From an uncultured Chloroflexales bacterium (GTDB taxonomy: Bacteria; Chloroflexota; Chloroflexia; Chloroflexales; Chloroflexaceae): a stretch of DNA of 64,000 bases. The stretch covers positions 1 to 64,000 of the forward strand of contig CAKZSI010000072.1 of the NCBI GenBank assembly GCA_937918935.1, read 5' to 3'. The notes beneath the pieces were generated by a model, which worked only from the letters and a program-made list of their open reading frames with translations, was not told where the DNA came from and searched no databases. The translations under genes and the position numbers were made by a program. Positions 53,025 through 61,705 of this stretch are shown here, piece after piece (the first letter of the stretch is position 1; every line of letters begins with the position of its first letter).

Positions 53025-55103
53025 ATGGCCAATCCTCCGACAACCGTTACCGCATCCCATTGGAACACCCCCGGTCGCCGCCTGCTCCTCGCCGTCGCCC
53101 TGGGGGTGATCCCCGCCGCACTTGTGGCGCCCGCCGGGCGGCTGGGGGTCGCGATGGCCCTCGTGCTCCTGGCGCCGGGGTTCCTCATTGAGCGTCGCCT
53201 GGCGCCGTCGCAACCTATGCTCGCGCGGCTGAGCCTCTGGCTCGCGCTGAGCCTCAGCCTGGTTCCGCTGGCCTACCAGTGGCTCCACGTCGCGGGTCTG
53301 GCCCTCGGCGCGCCGGGCCTCTGGCTGGCCGCCGCGGTGCTCGCTGGCGCCACCCTGGTGTGCGCCTGGTGCGACCTGGACGCATCTCCCGACCGGGGGC
53401 CGGAGGGCGCCGGCCCGCGCTGGGCCGGCGCCCTCACCACACTCATCTTCGCCCTGACCCTCTGGAACCGCTTCGCGCAGATCGAGGGGCTGGCCTTCCC
53501 GCCCTGGGTTGATCCGGTGCATCACGCGCTGCTCATTCGCGTCGCCGCAGAGACGGGCATGGCCCCGTTGTCGCTGGAACCTTACCTGCCGGTGCAGGAC
53601 CTGCCCTACCACTGGGGCTACCACGTGACCATCGCCACGCTGCTGCGGCTGAGCGGCCTGGATCTTCCCCGGACGCTGCTCGTCAGCGGGCAGATCCTCA
53701 ACGCGCTGAACGCGCTGACGGTCGCCGGGTTGGCCCTTAGCCTCTGGCGCCGCCCGCTGGCCGCGCCGGTGGCGGCCCTGATTGTCGGGCTGGTATCGCT
53801 GATGCCGGCGTACTACCTCTCGTGGGGGCGCTATACCCAGCTGGCCGGGCTGCTGATGTTGCCCGGTCTGGCCATCGCCTGGAACGCCGCGCTGCATCAT
53901 CGGGGGCGGGGGTGGTGGCTGGCCGTGGCCCTCTGCCTGGCCGGGCTTAACCTGGTCCACATCCGCATGCTGATCTTCGGCCTGTTGCTCATGGCGGCCC
54001 TCGGCCTGGTCTGGGCGACCGGGCAACCCTGGGCGGCGCTGCGGGCGCGCCTGCCCGGCGTCCTGGCAGCCGTAGCCGCAGCGGTCGCGCTGACCGCTCC
54101 CTGGCTGGCGCTGATCACTAACCGCGCCTTGCTGCCGGCAGCGGCGGCGGGCGAACTGGCCGGCGGCGGCAGTTACAACGCGCTGAACGAGAACCTGCTG
54201 TGGATCGCGCCCAACCGCCTGCTGGTCGCCCTGGCTCTTGGCGGCGCGCTGCTGGCCCTGTGGCGGCGCGAACGGGCCGGCGCCGCGCTGCTGATCTGGG
54301 TCGGCTTGCTGGTGCTGGCGACCAACCCCTGGCTCCTGGGCTACGCGCTGCCCGCCGCCGGGGCCGTGGCGCTGATCAACGGCCTGCTGCGCCGCGCGCC
54401 GCTCCTGGCGCTCGCCGGCGCGGTCCTGCTGCTGCTGAACCCGGCCCTGGTCACACTCCCCTACCTCTGGCTGCTGCCCAACGATGTGCTGGTCATCAGC
54501 CTGTTTCTGCCCCTGGCGCTACTCATCGGCGGCGGCGCGGCCCTGGCTCTCCGCTGGCTGGAGGAGACGCGCCCCCGTCTGCGACCCTTCCTCATGCCGG
54601 CCACCGCCGTCGTGGTGCTCGCCCTGGGACTCTGGGGCGCGAACAACAGCCGCTCGGTGATCAACCCCGTCACCCTGCTGGTGCGCCCTGGCGAGCCAGC
54701 CGCCCTGGCCTGGGCCGCGGCGGAGACCCCGCCGGACGCGCGCTTCCTGGTCAACGCCGCTCCCTGGCTGCCCGGCGCGCGCCGCGGCGCCGATGGCGGC
54801 TGGTGGCTGTTGCCGCTGGCCGGACGCTGGACCAGCGCGCCGCCGGTGGTCTATGTCTACGGAGCGCCCGAGTATGTCGCCCATGTCAACGCCATGGCCG
54901 ACACAGTGATCGGCTACGGGCCGGGCCAGGAACAGGCGATCTTCGACCTGATCCGCGCCGAGGGTATCACCCACATCTACCTGGTGGACGGCAGCGGGCC
55001 GCTCCAGGCCGGCCTTTTCGCCGGGCGCCCTGGTTTTGTACAAGTGTATGGACGGGACGGGGTGACGATCTTCGCCGTGGAGGACGTCGGAGTGGGGCGC
55101 TGA
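53025..55103 (+). CDS. Large polytopic membrane protein, GT-C-like, unknown
   Basis: A 692-residue protein with about 15 hydrophobic helices and a C-terminal soluble segment (from about 535). The loop LAFPPWVDPVHHALLIRVAAETG has an acidic residue followed by paired histidines after early helices, and LPYHWGYHVTI follows, reminiscent of GT-C glycosyltransferases or DUF6541-type proteins. The C-terminal AAAETPPDARFLVNAAPWLPG is like membrane glycosyltransferase or mannosyltransferase tails. No named family is certain. Start uncertain: the ATG at 53025 places a helix soon after; an ATG at 52971 and a longer frame to 52803 exist. Confidence 0.65.
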   Translation: MANPPTTVTASHWNTPGRRLLLAVALGVIPAALVAPAGRLGVAMALVLLAPGFLIERRLAPSQPMLARLSLWLALSLSLVPLAYQWLHVAGLALGAPGLWLAAAVLAGATLVCAWCDLDASPDRGPEGAGPRWAGALTTLIFALTLWNRFAQIEGLAFPPWVDPVHHALLIRVAAETGMAPLSLEPYLPVQDLPYHWGYHVTIATLLRLSGLDLPRTLLVSGQILNALNALTVAGLALSLWRRPLAAPVAALIVGLVSLMPAYYLSWGRYTQLAGLLMLPGLAIAWNAALHHRGRGWWLAVALCLAGLNLVHIRMLIFGLLLMAALGLVWATGQPWAALRARLPGVLAAVAAAVALTAPWLALITNRALLPAAAAGELAGGGSYNALNENLLWIAPNRLLVALALGGALLALWRRERAGAALLIWVGLLVLATNPWLLGYALPAAGAVALINGLLRRAPLLALAGAVLLLLNPALVTLPYLWLLPNDVLVISLFLPLALLIGGGAALALRWLEETRPRLRPFLMPATAVVVLALGLWGANNSRSVINPVTLLVRPGEPAALAWAAAETPPDARFLVNAAPWLPGARRGADGGWWLLPLAGRWTSAPPVVYVYGAPEYVAHVNAMADTVIGYGPGQEQAIFDLIRAEGITHIYLVDGSGPLQAGLFAGRPGFVQVYGRDGVTIFAVEDVGVGR

Positions 55104-55128
55104 GGTTGGGGACTCACCCTTCCCCCAA

Positions 55129-55165
55129 CCCCGTCCCTCTCCAACACTGGTGGAGAGGGACGGGG
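55129..55165 (+). terminator. Hairpin after large membrane protein gene
   Basis: Perfect 14-bp arms CCCCGTCCCTCTCC / GGAGAGGGACGGGG around a 9-nt loop, 26 bp past the stop at 55103. Same family as 32661-32693. Terminator role inferred from position. Confidence 0.6.
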
Positions 55166-55166
55166 C

Positions 55167-55198
55167 GCCGAGCGCAGCGAGGCGGGGAGGTTGAAGCC
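55167..55198. repeat. 32-bp exact direct repeat, copy A
   Basis: GCCGAGCGCAGCGAGGCGGG followed by GAGGTTGAAGCC; identical to 55242-55273, 75 bp apart. Confidence 0.8.
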
Positions 55199-55241
55199 CT
55201 GGCTCGGCGGCCCCGATCCTGACCCGCAGACATTTGGGGGT

Positions 55242-55273
55242 GCCGAGCGCAGCGAGGCGGGGAGGTTGAAGCC
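55242..55273. repeat. 32-bp exact direct repeat, copy B
   Basis: Identical partner of 55167-55198, ending 28 bp beyond the 3' end of the convergent ABC-2 permease gene. Confidence 0.8.
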
Positions 55274-55300
55274 ACCCCCTGAGCGGTGTAACCATGCGCC

Positions 55301-56308
55301 TCAGGCGCCAGCGGGCACGACACCGAGTCCCGCCAGCCACCAGTGGCGAAAGCCATAGGCCAGTACGACCCCGCCGAGGAGCAGAAGGGCCATGGCGGCG
55401 TCAACCGTGGTCAGGCGCCAGCGGCGGCGTGGCAGGGCCAGGTGGATGGTCGCCCAGAGCAGGAGCAGGCTCATCCCGGCATACAGCACCGCCGTGGCCC
55501 GGTACAGCGGCACGCTATCGGTAATGCCCACCCCCCCAAGGTTAGCCACTCCCCGCGTCAGAGGGATCAGCAACGCCAGGGGGCGCAGACCGCCGGTGAA
55601 TGAAACCACCGGCGGCTGGGCCTCGCTCAACGCCGCGCCCATCGCCGACAGCGGATTGGCGACCACGAAGACCGGCGGGGCCAGTTGCATGCCATTCACC
55701 AGCGACCAGACGCTGGCGGCGAACAGCGTTCCGCCGATCAGCGTGAACAAGACCGCGTAGCAGAGCAATACCGCGCTGTAGGTCTGCCGGGTGAGTGCCG
55801 AGCAGAACAGTCCAAAGACGCTCCCGGCCAGCATAGTGATCATTAAGATCCCCGCCACACGCGCGATGTCGGCGACAGTGACCCCGCCGAAGAGCGTTAC
55901 GACGGCGAATACCGGCACCACCGCGAGTTGCAGCAGCAGCAGGAACACCAGGCCGGTTGCCAGTTTGCCGATCACGAATTGCAACGGCGGCACCGGCGTA
56001 ACCAGCAACATCTCGAAGGCGCCCCGCTCGTACTCGTGACTGATCGCGTTCAGGGTGATCGCCGGACTGAGAAAGACCGTCAGCGCCTGTAACCCCAGGC
56101 TGATGCCGATGAACAGCACCTGCCCGATCTGCGCGCTGAGCAGCGGCGCGCCCCGGTCGAGCTGTTCCAGTACCGCGCTGGTGAGAAGGCGCGCCGCAAT
56201 GGTTGCCAGACCCACGTACACGGCCAGCATAAGTGCGGCGCGGCTGCCGCGCATGAAGACCTTGAACTCTTTGAACAGCACGGGAACCGTGGGTCTCCAT
56301 CCGCTCAC
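55301..56308 (-). CDS. ABC-2 type transporter permease
   Basis: A 335-residue membrane protein. An N-terminal KEFKVFMRGSRAALMLAVYVG precedes the first helix, and the ABC-2 signature AISHEYERGAFEMLLVTPVPPLQFVIGKLATGLVFLLLL is in the middle; several further helices follow. It would form the pore of an ABC exporter of NatB or GldF type. Its start overlaps the stop of the 792-residue upstream gene by 4 bp (ATGA), so the two are coupled. The required ATPase is not in this neighbourhood. Confidence 0.87.
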   Translation of the reverse strand: MSGWRPTVPVLFKEFKVFMRGSRAALMLAVYVGLATIAARLLTSAVLEQLDRGAPLLSAQIGQVLFIGISLGLQALTVFLSPAITLNAISHEYERGAFEMLLVTPVPPLQFVIGKLATGLVFLLLLQLAVVPVFAVVTLFGGVTVADIARVAGILMITMLAGSVFGLFCSALTRQTYSAVLLCYAVLFTLIGGTLFAASVWSLVNGMQLAPPVFVVANPLSAMGAALSEAQPPVVSFTGGLRPLALLIPLTRGVANLGGVGITDSVPLYRATAVLYAGMSLLLLWATIHLALPRRRWRLTTVDAAMALLLLGGVVLAYGFRHWWLAGLGVVPAGA

Positions 56309-58683
56309 GGCAGCACTCCCTGGAGATTGGCGTCAATGTACAGGCACCGCGCCTCAGTGATCCGCCCGTAGAAACGTACCAGCAGTTGCCCATCGCGCAG
56401 ATAGGCCGCGGGATTGGCGAGTCTCAGATCGCCCGGCCCGTCGAAATCCTGCTCGACCCAGCGCCGGGCGGTCCAGTCAAACAGCACGGTGGTCAACCCT
56501 GCGTTTGGCCAGCGGCCAGTGCTATCCAGGGTCAGGGTGAGTTCCTCGGCCCGCAACCGGCCCATCCCCGGCGGGAGCCGCAGCAACACGGTCAGCGGCT
56601 CGGCAGTGACGGCAATGCCCGCGCCCTGGTCGCCGGCGCAGGCAATTTGCCCGTTGGCCGCCAGATCGGGGCGCATCCATCCGGGCGGGAGCGTGACCGG
56701 CCCGCTGCCCTCGAAGAGTGGACGCAGCACCAGCAGACTGGTCTCGCGCCATGCGGCGCCGGGCGCTTCTACGCGCACAGGCAGGGGCGAGTGCTCCAGC
56801 CAGGCGAGCACCACTGGCCCCTCATCGCTGCCAACACCGCGCGTCGTAGCGGCGTTGATCAGCGCCTCGCGCACCAGCACCGCGCGATCCGGCGCCTGAC
56901 CAGGGCCGCGTCCGGCCTCCAGGTCGTCGCGCAACACCAGGTAGCTGATCGGCGTGCCGCGGCGGGCGCCAGGGGCGCTGGTCGCGGGCCAGACCTGGGT
57001 GGCTCGCGTCCCGGGGGCGATATCCCCCAGTCGCGCGAGGTATTCGCCGTAGGCGGCCACGACATCGCGCAGGGTCCAGGGGCCTGGATTGTCCACTTCG
57101 ACGGCCAGTTGCCCATCCTGGAGGGTGAGCCGGGCGGTAATGCCGGGGAGCGCCAACTGCCGTTCCACCAGCAGGCCCTGCAACTGCCAGGGCGCCACGT
57201 CGAACGCCAGGCTTTCCCCCTCCTGGGCCAGATCACCGCCCACTCCGATGACGCCCCCGTACTGCCCCGTCGTGGAGCGAACGGGACGCGCCAGCCCCCC
57301 GGCTTCGAGCACGGCCTCAAAGGCCTGCTGGCGGGGGGTGAGGACGCCGGTGATGCTACGGGCGCGGGCCTGATCATCGCCGATCACCTCGACCAGGCTG
57401 AGTTGATGCACCACGCGCTGATCGGCGCGGAGGGCGAAGGCCAGACCGAACACCGCCGCGCCCGTCACCAGGGCCAGCGCGGGCGCGGCGAGCCACATCA
57501 GCGCCTGGCCATCGAAGCGCCGCAGCAGTAATGCCAACCCCGGGCCGACCAGCACCGCGTAGATCGCAAGGATGCCGAAGATCACCCCGTCGGGCGGAAG
57601 GTTGACCGTGGGCGTCGCGCTCAAGGCGCCCGCCAGGATGCCCTCCTGGTAGGGATCGATGCCAGGGAGCGACCCGAAGGGGAAGGAAGCCAGGATCGGG
57701 GAACGCAGCAACTGATCCCAGAACCGGGGCGCCGCCTCCCAGTTGGCAAGTTCAGGCGCCCCGGGGTCAAACGCCAGTTGCGTGACCATACCCACGCCAA
57801 GGGATCGCTGTACCCAGGCCGGCGGATCGCGCTCAAGCGCGGCACGGGCATCGGGGGCCGGCGTCAGCAGGACCCCGGGCAACGCCCCGGGACCGGGCGC
57901 GCCGGCCAGTGCCGCCAGCGATGCATCGGGTATCTGCACGCTTCCTCCGAGCGTCGCCGGCTGCAACCGTGGCGGCAGACCGGCCAGCGTGCGAGCGGCG
58001 GTCGGGCCGCCACCAAGCACCAGGTGCCCCCCGGCGCTGACCCAGCCCAGGAGCGCATGGCGCTGCGCCGGGCTGAGTTCCGCAGTGGGTGCATCGGCAA
58101 GGATCAGCAGGCTCAGACTGCTCAAGCCGACCGCCGCTTCGGGGATCTCGGCGAGGGGCAACCGGACGACGGTGAATGGCAGCGCGCTCAACTCCTGGCG
58201 TCGCGGCAGGGACAGGCGGAGATCGCCGCTCGACACCAGAGCCAGCAAGCGCTCGCTGGCGCGCGGGCGGACCGCCAGGTCCCGCTCGGCCAGCACCGCG
58301 CTATCGGCTTCCACGGTGACCCGCAGGGAGCGCGCTTCCTGCTCCATCGCCGCATAGAGCACGATCTGCTTCTCGGCGCCCGCCGGCAGATCCACCGGAG
58401 CGGTGTTGCGGAAAGAGGCATTGGCGATGGCCACGGCAACATCAACGACGCGCGCGGCGCCGGTGTTCTTGAGGCGCACCTGGATGGGCAGCCAGGCGCC
58501 CGGCAGGTAGTTCCCTTCAAAGGCGGGAACGGCCGTAAGCTCCAACCCGGCCTGCGCCCGGGCAGGCGCGCGCGGCGCCAGCAGCAGCGTGATGAACGCC
58601 AGCGTGGCAAGGACGCGCCAGCCAGTGAACAACGGGCGCCAGAAGAACCGTATCAAACGTGCACGCCTGGAACATAACCGCAT
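56305..58683 (-). CDS. Large exported membrane protein coupled to ABC-2 permease
   Basis: A 792-residue protein. A hydrophobic N-terminal segment (about 20-44, ending APARAQA) looks like a signal peptide. It is followed by a beta-rich ectodomain (LTAVPAFEGNYLPGAWLPIQVRLKNTGAARVVDVAVAI) and a Rossmann-like part (LLILADAPTAELSPAQRHALLGWVSAGGHLVLGGG) that resembles the unusual-glutamine-amidotransferase-like domains of GldG-type partners. Two membrane helices (about 375-435) separate it from a second soluble domain of about 350 residues. Such proteins often sit beside ABC-2 permeases in Chloroflexota and Firmicutes. Function not established. Confidence 0.65.
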   Translation of the reverse strand: MRLCSRRARLIRFFWRPLFTGWRVLATLAFITLLLAPRAPARAQAGLELTAVPAFEGNYLPGAWLPIQVRLKNTGAARVVDVAVAIANASFRNTAPVDLPAGAEKQIVLYAAMEQEARSLRVTVEADSAVLAERDLAVRPRASERLLALVSSGDLRLSLPRRQELSALPFTVVRLPLAEIPEAAVGLSSLSLLILADAPTAELSPAQRHALLGWVSAGGHLVLGGGPTAARTLAGLPPRLQPATLGGSVQIPDASLAALAGAPGPGALPGVLLTPAPDARAALERDPPAWVQRSLGVGMVTQLAFDPGAPELANWEAAPRFWDQLLRSPILASFPFGSLPGIDPYQEGILAGALSATPTVNLPPDGVIFGILAIYAVLVGPGLALLLRRFDGQALMWLAAPALALVTGAAVFGLAFALRADQRVVHQLSLVEVIGDDQARARSITGVLTPRQQAFEAVLEAGGLARPVRSTTGQYGGVIGVGGDLAQEGESLAFDVAPWQLQGLLVERQLALPGITARLTLQDGQLAVEVDNPGPWTLRDVVAAYGEYLARLGDIAPGTRATQVWPATSAPGARRGTPISYLVLRDDLEAGRGPGQAPDRAVLVREALINAATTRGVGSDEGPVVLAWLEHSPLPVRVEAPGAAWRETSLLVLRPLFEGSGPVTLPPGWMRPDLAANGQIACAGDQGAGIAVTAEPLTVLLRLPPGMGRLRAEELTLTLDSTGRWPNAGLTTVLFDWTARRWVEQDFDGPGDLRLANPAAYLRDGQLLVRFYGRITEARCLYIDANLQGVLP

Positions 58684-58796
58684 AGACTGGCGCTTCTACA
58701 GTTACGAATTGTTGAACGGGAGGTTCTACGAGGGCTGCGCTCTCCCAGCAATCCTCTTCCCCGAACCTTCGTGGAAACGAACTTGCCAGACGCACC

Positions 58797-58833
58797 AGTC
58801 ATCAAACCGTGAGCACGGCCGCCTTGCCCCACC
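58797..58833. repeat. 37-bp exact direct repeat, distal copy
   Basis: Identical to 58871-58907 (offset 74 bp). Contains the small palindrome CCGTGAGCACGG at 58807-58818. Lies 114 bp upstream of the start of the minus-strand exported protein and upstream of the LuxR-Kelch gene. Confidence 0.85.
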
Positions 58834-58870
58834 TGCTCATTAGCGTAGCGACGGGGTCCGGCAAATCAAA

Positions 58871-58907
58871 AGTCATCAAACCGTGAGCACGGCCGCCTTG
58901 CCCCACC
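58871..58907. repeat. 37-bp exact direct repeat, proximal copy
   Basis: Contains CCGTGAGCACGG at 58881-58892. It ends 26 bp before a TATTAT -10 candidate, so it abuts the place where the -35 element would be. Confidence 0.85.
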
Positions 58908-58933
58908 CCCACAGTCATGCTATGATCAGCCAG

Positions 58934-58939
58934 TATTAT
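58934..58939 (+). promoter_or_regulatory. -10 box TATTAT of the LuxR-Kelch gene
   Basis: TATTAT, 21 bp upstream of the ATG at 58961. The -35 position (ACAGTC, 17 bp upstream) is poor, as in activator-dependent promoters. It supports the start at 58961 over ATG 58922, which would lie upstream of the transcript. Confidence 0.45.
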
Positions 58940-58960
58940 AAAGTCTCAGGACACGCTGGC

Positions 58961-60385
58961 ATGACCAACAACGTCCAGATCAGCGACCGCGAGCGCGAGA
59001 TCCTGCAACTGGTCGCCCGAGGGGCCACCAACCAGCAAATCGCCGATCAGCTTAACATCAGCGTCAATACTGTCAAGGTTCACCTCCGCAACATCTTCAG
59101 CAAAATCGGCGTCGTCTCGCGCACCGAGGCGACGCTGTACGCGATACGCAGCGGGATCGTCAGCGTTGACGAGCAGGTCGGCGCCCCCGGGGAAGCGGAG
59201 AGGTTGAACGCAGTCCTGGCCAATGAAACTGGCCCGACGGCGGTCGCTCCCGCAGGCGTAGAAGAACCTGAACCGGCGACAATCCTGGCGCCAGCGGCTC
59301 TCACGGCGCCTTCCTCAGTGGGCGGCCCACTGCCCGCGCAGCCTGATGTCCAGCGGCAATGGTGGGGACTGGCGTTGTTCGCGGGACTGGTTCTGGCCGG
59401 CGCGCTTGTCGCCGGCTGGTTGATCTGGCGCCCGCAACCCTCGACAGCCGAACCGACCGCCGCTCCCGCAACCGGCAGTGCGGAACCGGCAGCCGAAGAG
59501 CGCTGGATCGCCCACGCGCCGGTTCCCACGCCGCGACAGGATTTCGCCTTGATTGCCAGCCCGTCGGAGGGACGGCTGTATGTCATCGGCGGGCGGCATC
59601 AGGGGCAAACGCTGCCTGGCCTGGACCGCTACGACCCGCGCACGAAGCTCTGGGTTCCGCTCGCCGATATGAACGTCGCCACCAGCGCGATGCAGGCCGC
59701 CGAACTGCGCGGACGGATCTACGTTCCAGGCGGCGAACTGGCCAGTGGTGGCGTGAGCAACCGTCTGGAAGCCTATGACCCCCGCGAGCAGCGCTGGTAC
59801 GAACTCGCGCCCTTGCCTGCGCCGCGCAGCCGCTACGGCCTCGCGGTGTGGGAAGGAAAACTCTACCTCCTGGGCGGATGGGACGGCCAGCAGATCAGTG
59901 CGGAGGTGTTCGTCTACGACCCGGTAGGCGATGCGTGGACGCCTGGCCCGGCGTTGCCTTCTGCGCGCCAGTACGCCGCCGCGGTGGTCGTATCCGGCCA
60001 GTTGTACCTGATCGGCGGCGAAGGTCCGGGCAGCCCGCTGCGCGAGAGTTTGCGGCTCGACGTGGAGGGCGCAACCGAACGCTGGCAGTTCCTCCCGCCG
60101 CTGCCGCAGCCGATTGGTCGCCCACAGGCCGTAGCCCTGCTCAACAGCCTGCTGGCCATCAACGGCCAGGATCGGGCGGTCTGGCAGTACGACGCCGCTT
60201 CCGACGCCTGGGTGCCCTATCCCATTCCCGCCGATATTGGAGCGAATAGCAGCGCCGCGCTGCTCAATGCGAGCCTGTACTTTGTCGGTGATGATCAGGC
60301 CCCTGAGCCGGGCGCGGTCATGGAGTACCGTGTACTGTACACCATCTTCGTGCCGGGTGCCGGAGGCCCGCCCGGCGCGCCTTGA
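58961..60385 (+). CDS. LuxR-type HTH, single membrane helix and extracytoplasmic Kelch repeats
   Basis: A 474-residue protein. The N-terminal HTH (7-62: ISDREREILQLVARGATNQQIADQLNISVNTVKVHLRNIFSKIG) is a full GerE/LuxR DNA-binding domain with no receiver domain. A Pro/Ala linker leads to one membrane helix (134-156), then a second linker and five to six Kelch motifs (about 185-470: GRLYVIGGRHQGQTLPGLDRYDP, GKLYLLGGWDGQQISAEVFVYDP, GQLYLIGGEGPG), forming a beta-propeller outside the membrane. It is laid out as a one-component membrane-tethered regulator, comparable in topology to ToxR or CadC but with different domains. The ligand is unknown. Confidence 0.9.
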   Translation: MTNNVQISDREREILQLVARGATNQQIADQLNISVNTVKVHLRNIFSKIGVVSRTEATLYAIRSGIVSVDEQVGAPGEAERLNAVLANETGPTAVAPAGVEEPEPATILAPAALTAPSSVGGPLPAQPDVQRQWWGLALFAGLVLAGALVAGWLIWRPQPSTAEPTAAPATGSAEPAAEERWIAHAPVPTPRQDFALIASPSEGRLYVIGGRHQGQTLPGLDRYDPRTKLWVPLADMNVATSAMQAAELRGRIYVPGGELASGGVSNRLEAYDPREQRWYELAPLPAPRSRYGLAVWEGKLYLLGGWDGQQISAEVFVYDPVGDAWTPGPALPSARQYAAAVVVSGQLYLIGGEGPGSPLRESLRLDVEGATERWQFLPPLPQPIGRPQAVALLNSLLAINGQDRAVWQYDAASDAWVPYPIPADIGANSSAALLNASLYFVGDDQAPEPGAVMEYRVLYTIFVPGAGGPPGAP

Positions 60386-60501
60386 GTCTCGCTTCCAAGC
60401 GTCCCGGCGCGCAACCATATAGTCGGAGGCTGGATTCCCGATCCCCTCTGCAATCCGCCCCACTCAAAACGAACCCCGCCTGCCCATCCCCAAGCCAAAA
60501 T

Positions 60502-61452
60502 CTAAAATCCAAAACGTTCCGCCTTCTGCGGAAGCGCGACGTTCAGCGGTCGCAGAGCGTAGCCATCGACAGTGGCGCGCCACCGCAGGCGCGCCAGCGC
60601 CGCATCGCCCCGCGCGTAGTCGCGGGCGGCGCCGAGTGCGGCCTGGGCCAGCAAGAACGCCAGCGTCAGGCCCGGGAACGGCCCGTGGGGGTACTGCCGG
60701 TAAAACCGCGCCCGGCCCCAGGCCGCGATGGCGCGGGTCGCCTGCGGGACCTGGCGGGCGCTTAACGAAACTCGATGCCACATCCGCGCCTCGGGCACGC
60801 ACCAGATCTCAAAGCCCGCCGCTCGCGCGCGGTAACAAAAATCGGCATCCTCGTAGTACATCGCGTAGTGGCTATCGAACAGACCGATCCGCGTAAACAC
60901 CTCGCGACGCACCAGCATCGCGCACCCGGTGACGGCAGCGACCCGCAGCGGGCGCCCGCGGGCGCGGCGCAGCGCGCCCGCGCCCAGGTTGATCGGCAGA
61001 GGCAACAGCGCGTAGCGGCGCGTCCCGGCCTGCCACAGGCGCGCGGGAGCGTCGTAGTAGTAGATTGCCGGCCCCAGAATGCCAGCCCGTGGGCGCCCGC
61101 CGGCGGCCTCACGCAGGCGGGGGATCATTTCCGCATCGGCGATGGTATCGTTGTTCAGGAGCAGCACCGACCCGGCGCCTGCGCCCAGCGCCGCCTCGAT
61201 CCCCGCGTTCATCCCACCGGCAAAGCCGCGATTGGCCTCCAGCGCCACCAGCAGCACCTGATCGCCAAACGCCTGCCGGAACTGGCGCAGCGAGTCATCG
61301 GATGAGGCGTTGTCAACAATGATGATCGCGCTCCCCGGCAACAAGCCCCGCTGTAGCGAACGGACGCAGGCAATCGTATCGCCCGGCAAGTTCCAGTTGA
61401 GCACAACAACGAATAATGGTTCCCAACCGACTGCCGGCCCGTCAGTTTGCAT
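60502..61452 (-). CDS. Glycosyltransferase family 2, rhamnosyltransferase-like
   Basis: A 316-residue GT-A enzyme. The fold starts LFVVVLNWNLPGDTIACVRSL, with VDNASSDDSL, LEANRGFAGGMNAGI and the metal-binding LLLNNDTIADAE. The C-terminal part has CAMLVRREVFTRIGLFDSHYAMYYEDADFCYRAR, typical of rhamnosyl- and related transferases of polysaccharide synthesis. The ATG at 61452 is preferred over a TTG at 61461, with a G-rich Shine-Dalgarno. It diverges from two GT4 genes across about 250 bp. No membrane helix is obvious apart from a weak C-terminal hydrophobic patch. Confidence 0.9.
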   Translation of the reverse strand: MQTDGPAVGWEPLFVVVLNWNLPGDTIACVRSLQRGLLPGSAIIIVDNASSDDSLRQFRQAFGDQVLLVALEANRGFAGGMNAGIEAALGAGAGSVLLLNNDTIADAEMIPRLREAAGGRPRAGILGPAIYYYDAPARLWQAGTRRYALLPLPINLGAGALRRARGRPLRVAAVTGCAMLVRREVFTRIGLFDSHYAMYYEDADFCYRARAAGFEIWCVPEARMWHRVSLSARQVPQATRAIAAWGRARFYRQYPHGPFPGLTLAFLLAQAALGAARDYARGDAALARLRWRATVDGYALRPLNVALPQKAERFGF

Positions 61453-61705
61453 AACCCCCAACCCCCTTTGCCTTTCCCCACGAGTTGCCCTATAATGCCG
61501 GCGGTCTGCATACTGCTACAATGAGACTTCGTCTCGGCGGGGGTTGTGGGGGCCTGCGGCCCCCCGCGAGATTTCCTGTTCCGGTGCGCCGTGGCGTAGC
61601 CGCATCGCACCAGAACGGGACTTTCGGAGGGGCTGCGCCCCTCCGAACCCCCCCTCTGAGGGGAAGTCTCGTTGTCGTAATACGGCAACACACCACGGAA
61701 GTGCC
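61453..61705. repeat. Divergent intergenic region with GC hairpins
   Basis: Includes TTCGGAGGGGC-TGC-GCCCCTCCGAA (61623-61647, perfect 11-bp arms) and a GGGGGCC-TGC-GGCCCCC element near 61548-61564. Both share the TGC loop seen in other hairpins of this window. Promoters for the divergent glycosyltransferases must lie here. Confidence 0.6.

Noticed and set aside
55167-55273. Two-repeat CRISPR array
   Set aside because: Two 32-bp copies only, in a convergent intergenic gap with no cas genes.
58797-58907. Two-repeat CRISPR array
   Set aside because: Only two copies with a 37-bp spacer-sized gap, no cas genes, and the position at a promoter fits regulatory repeats better.
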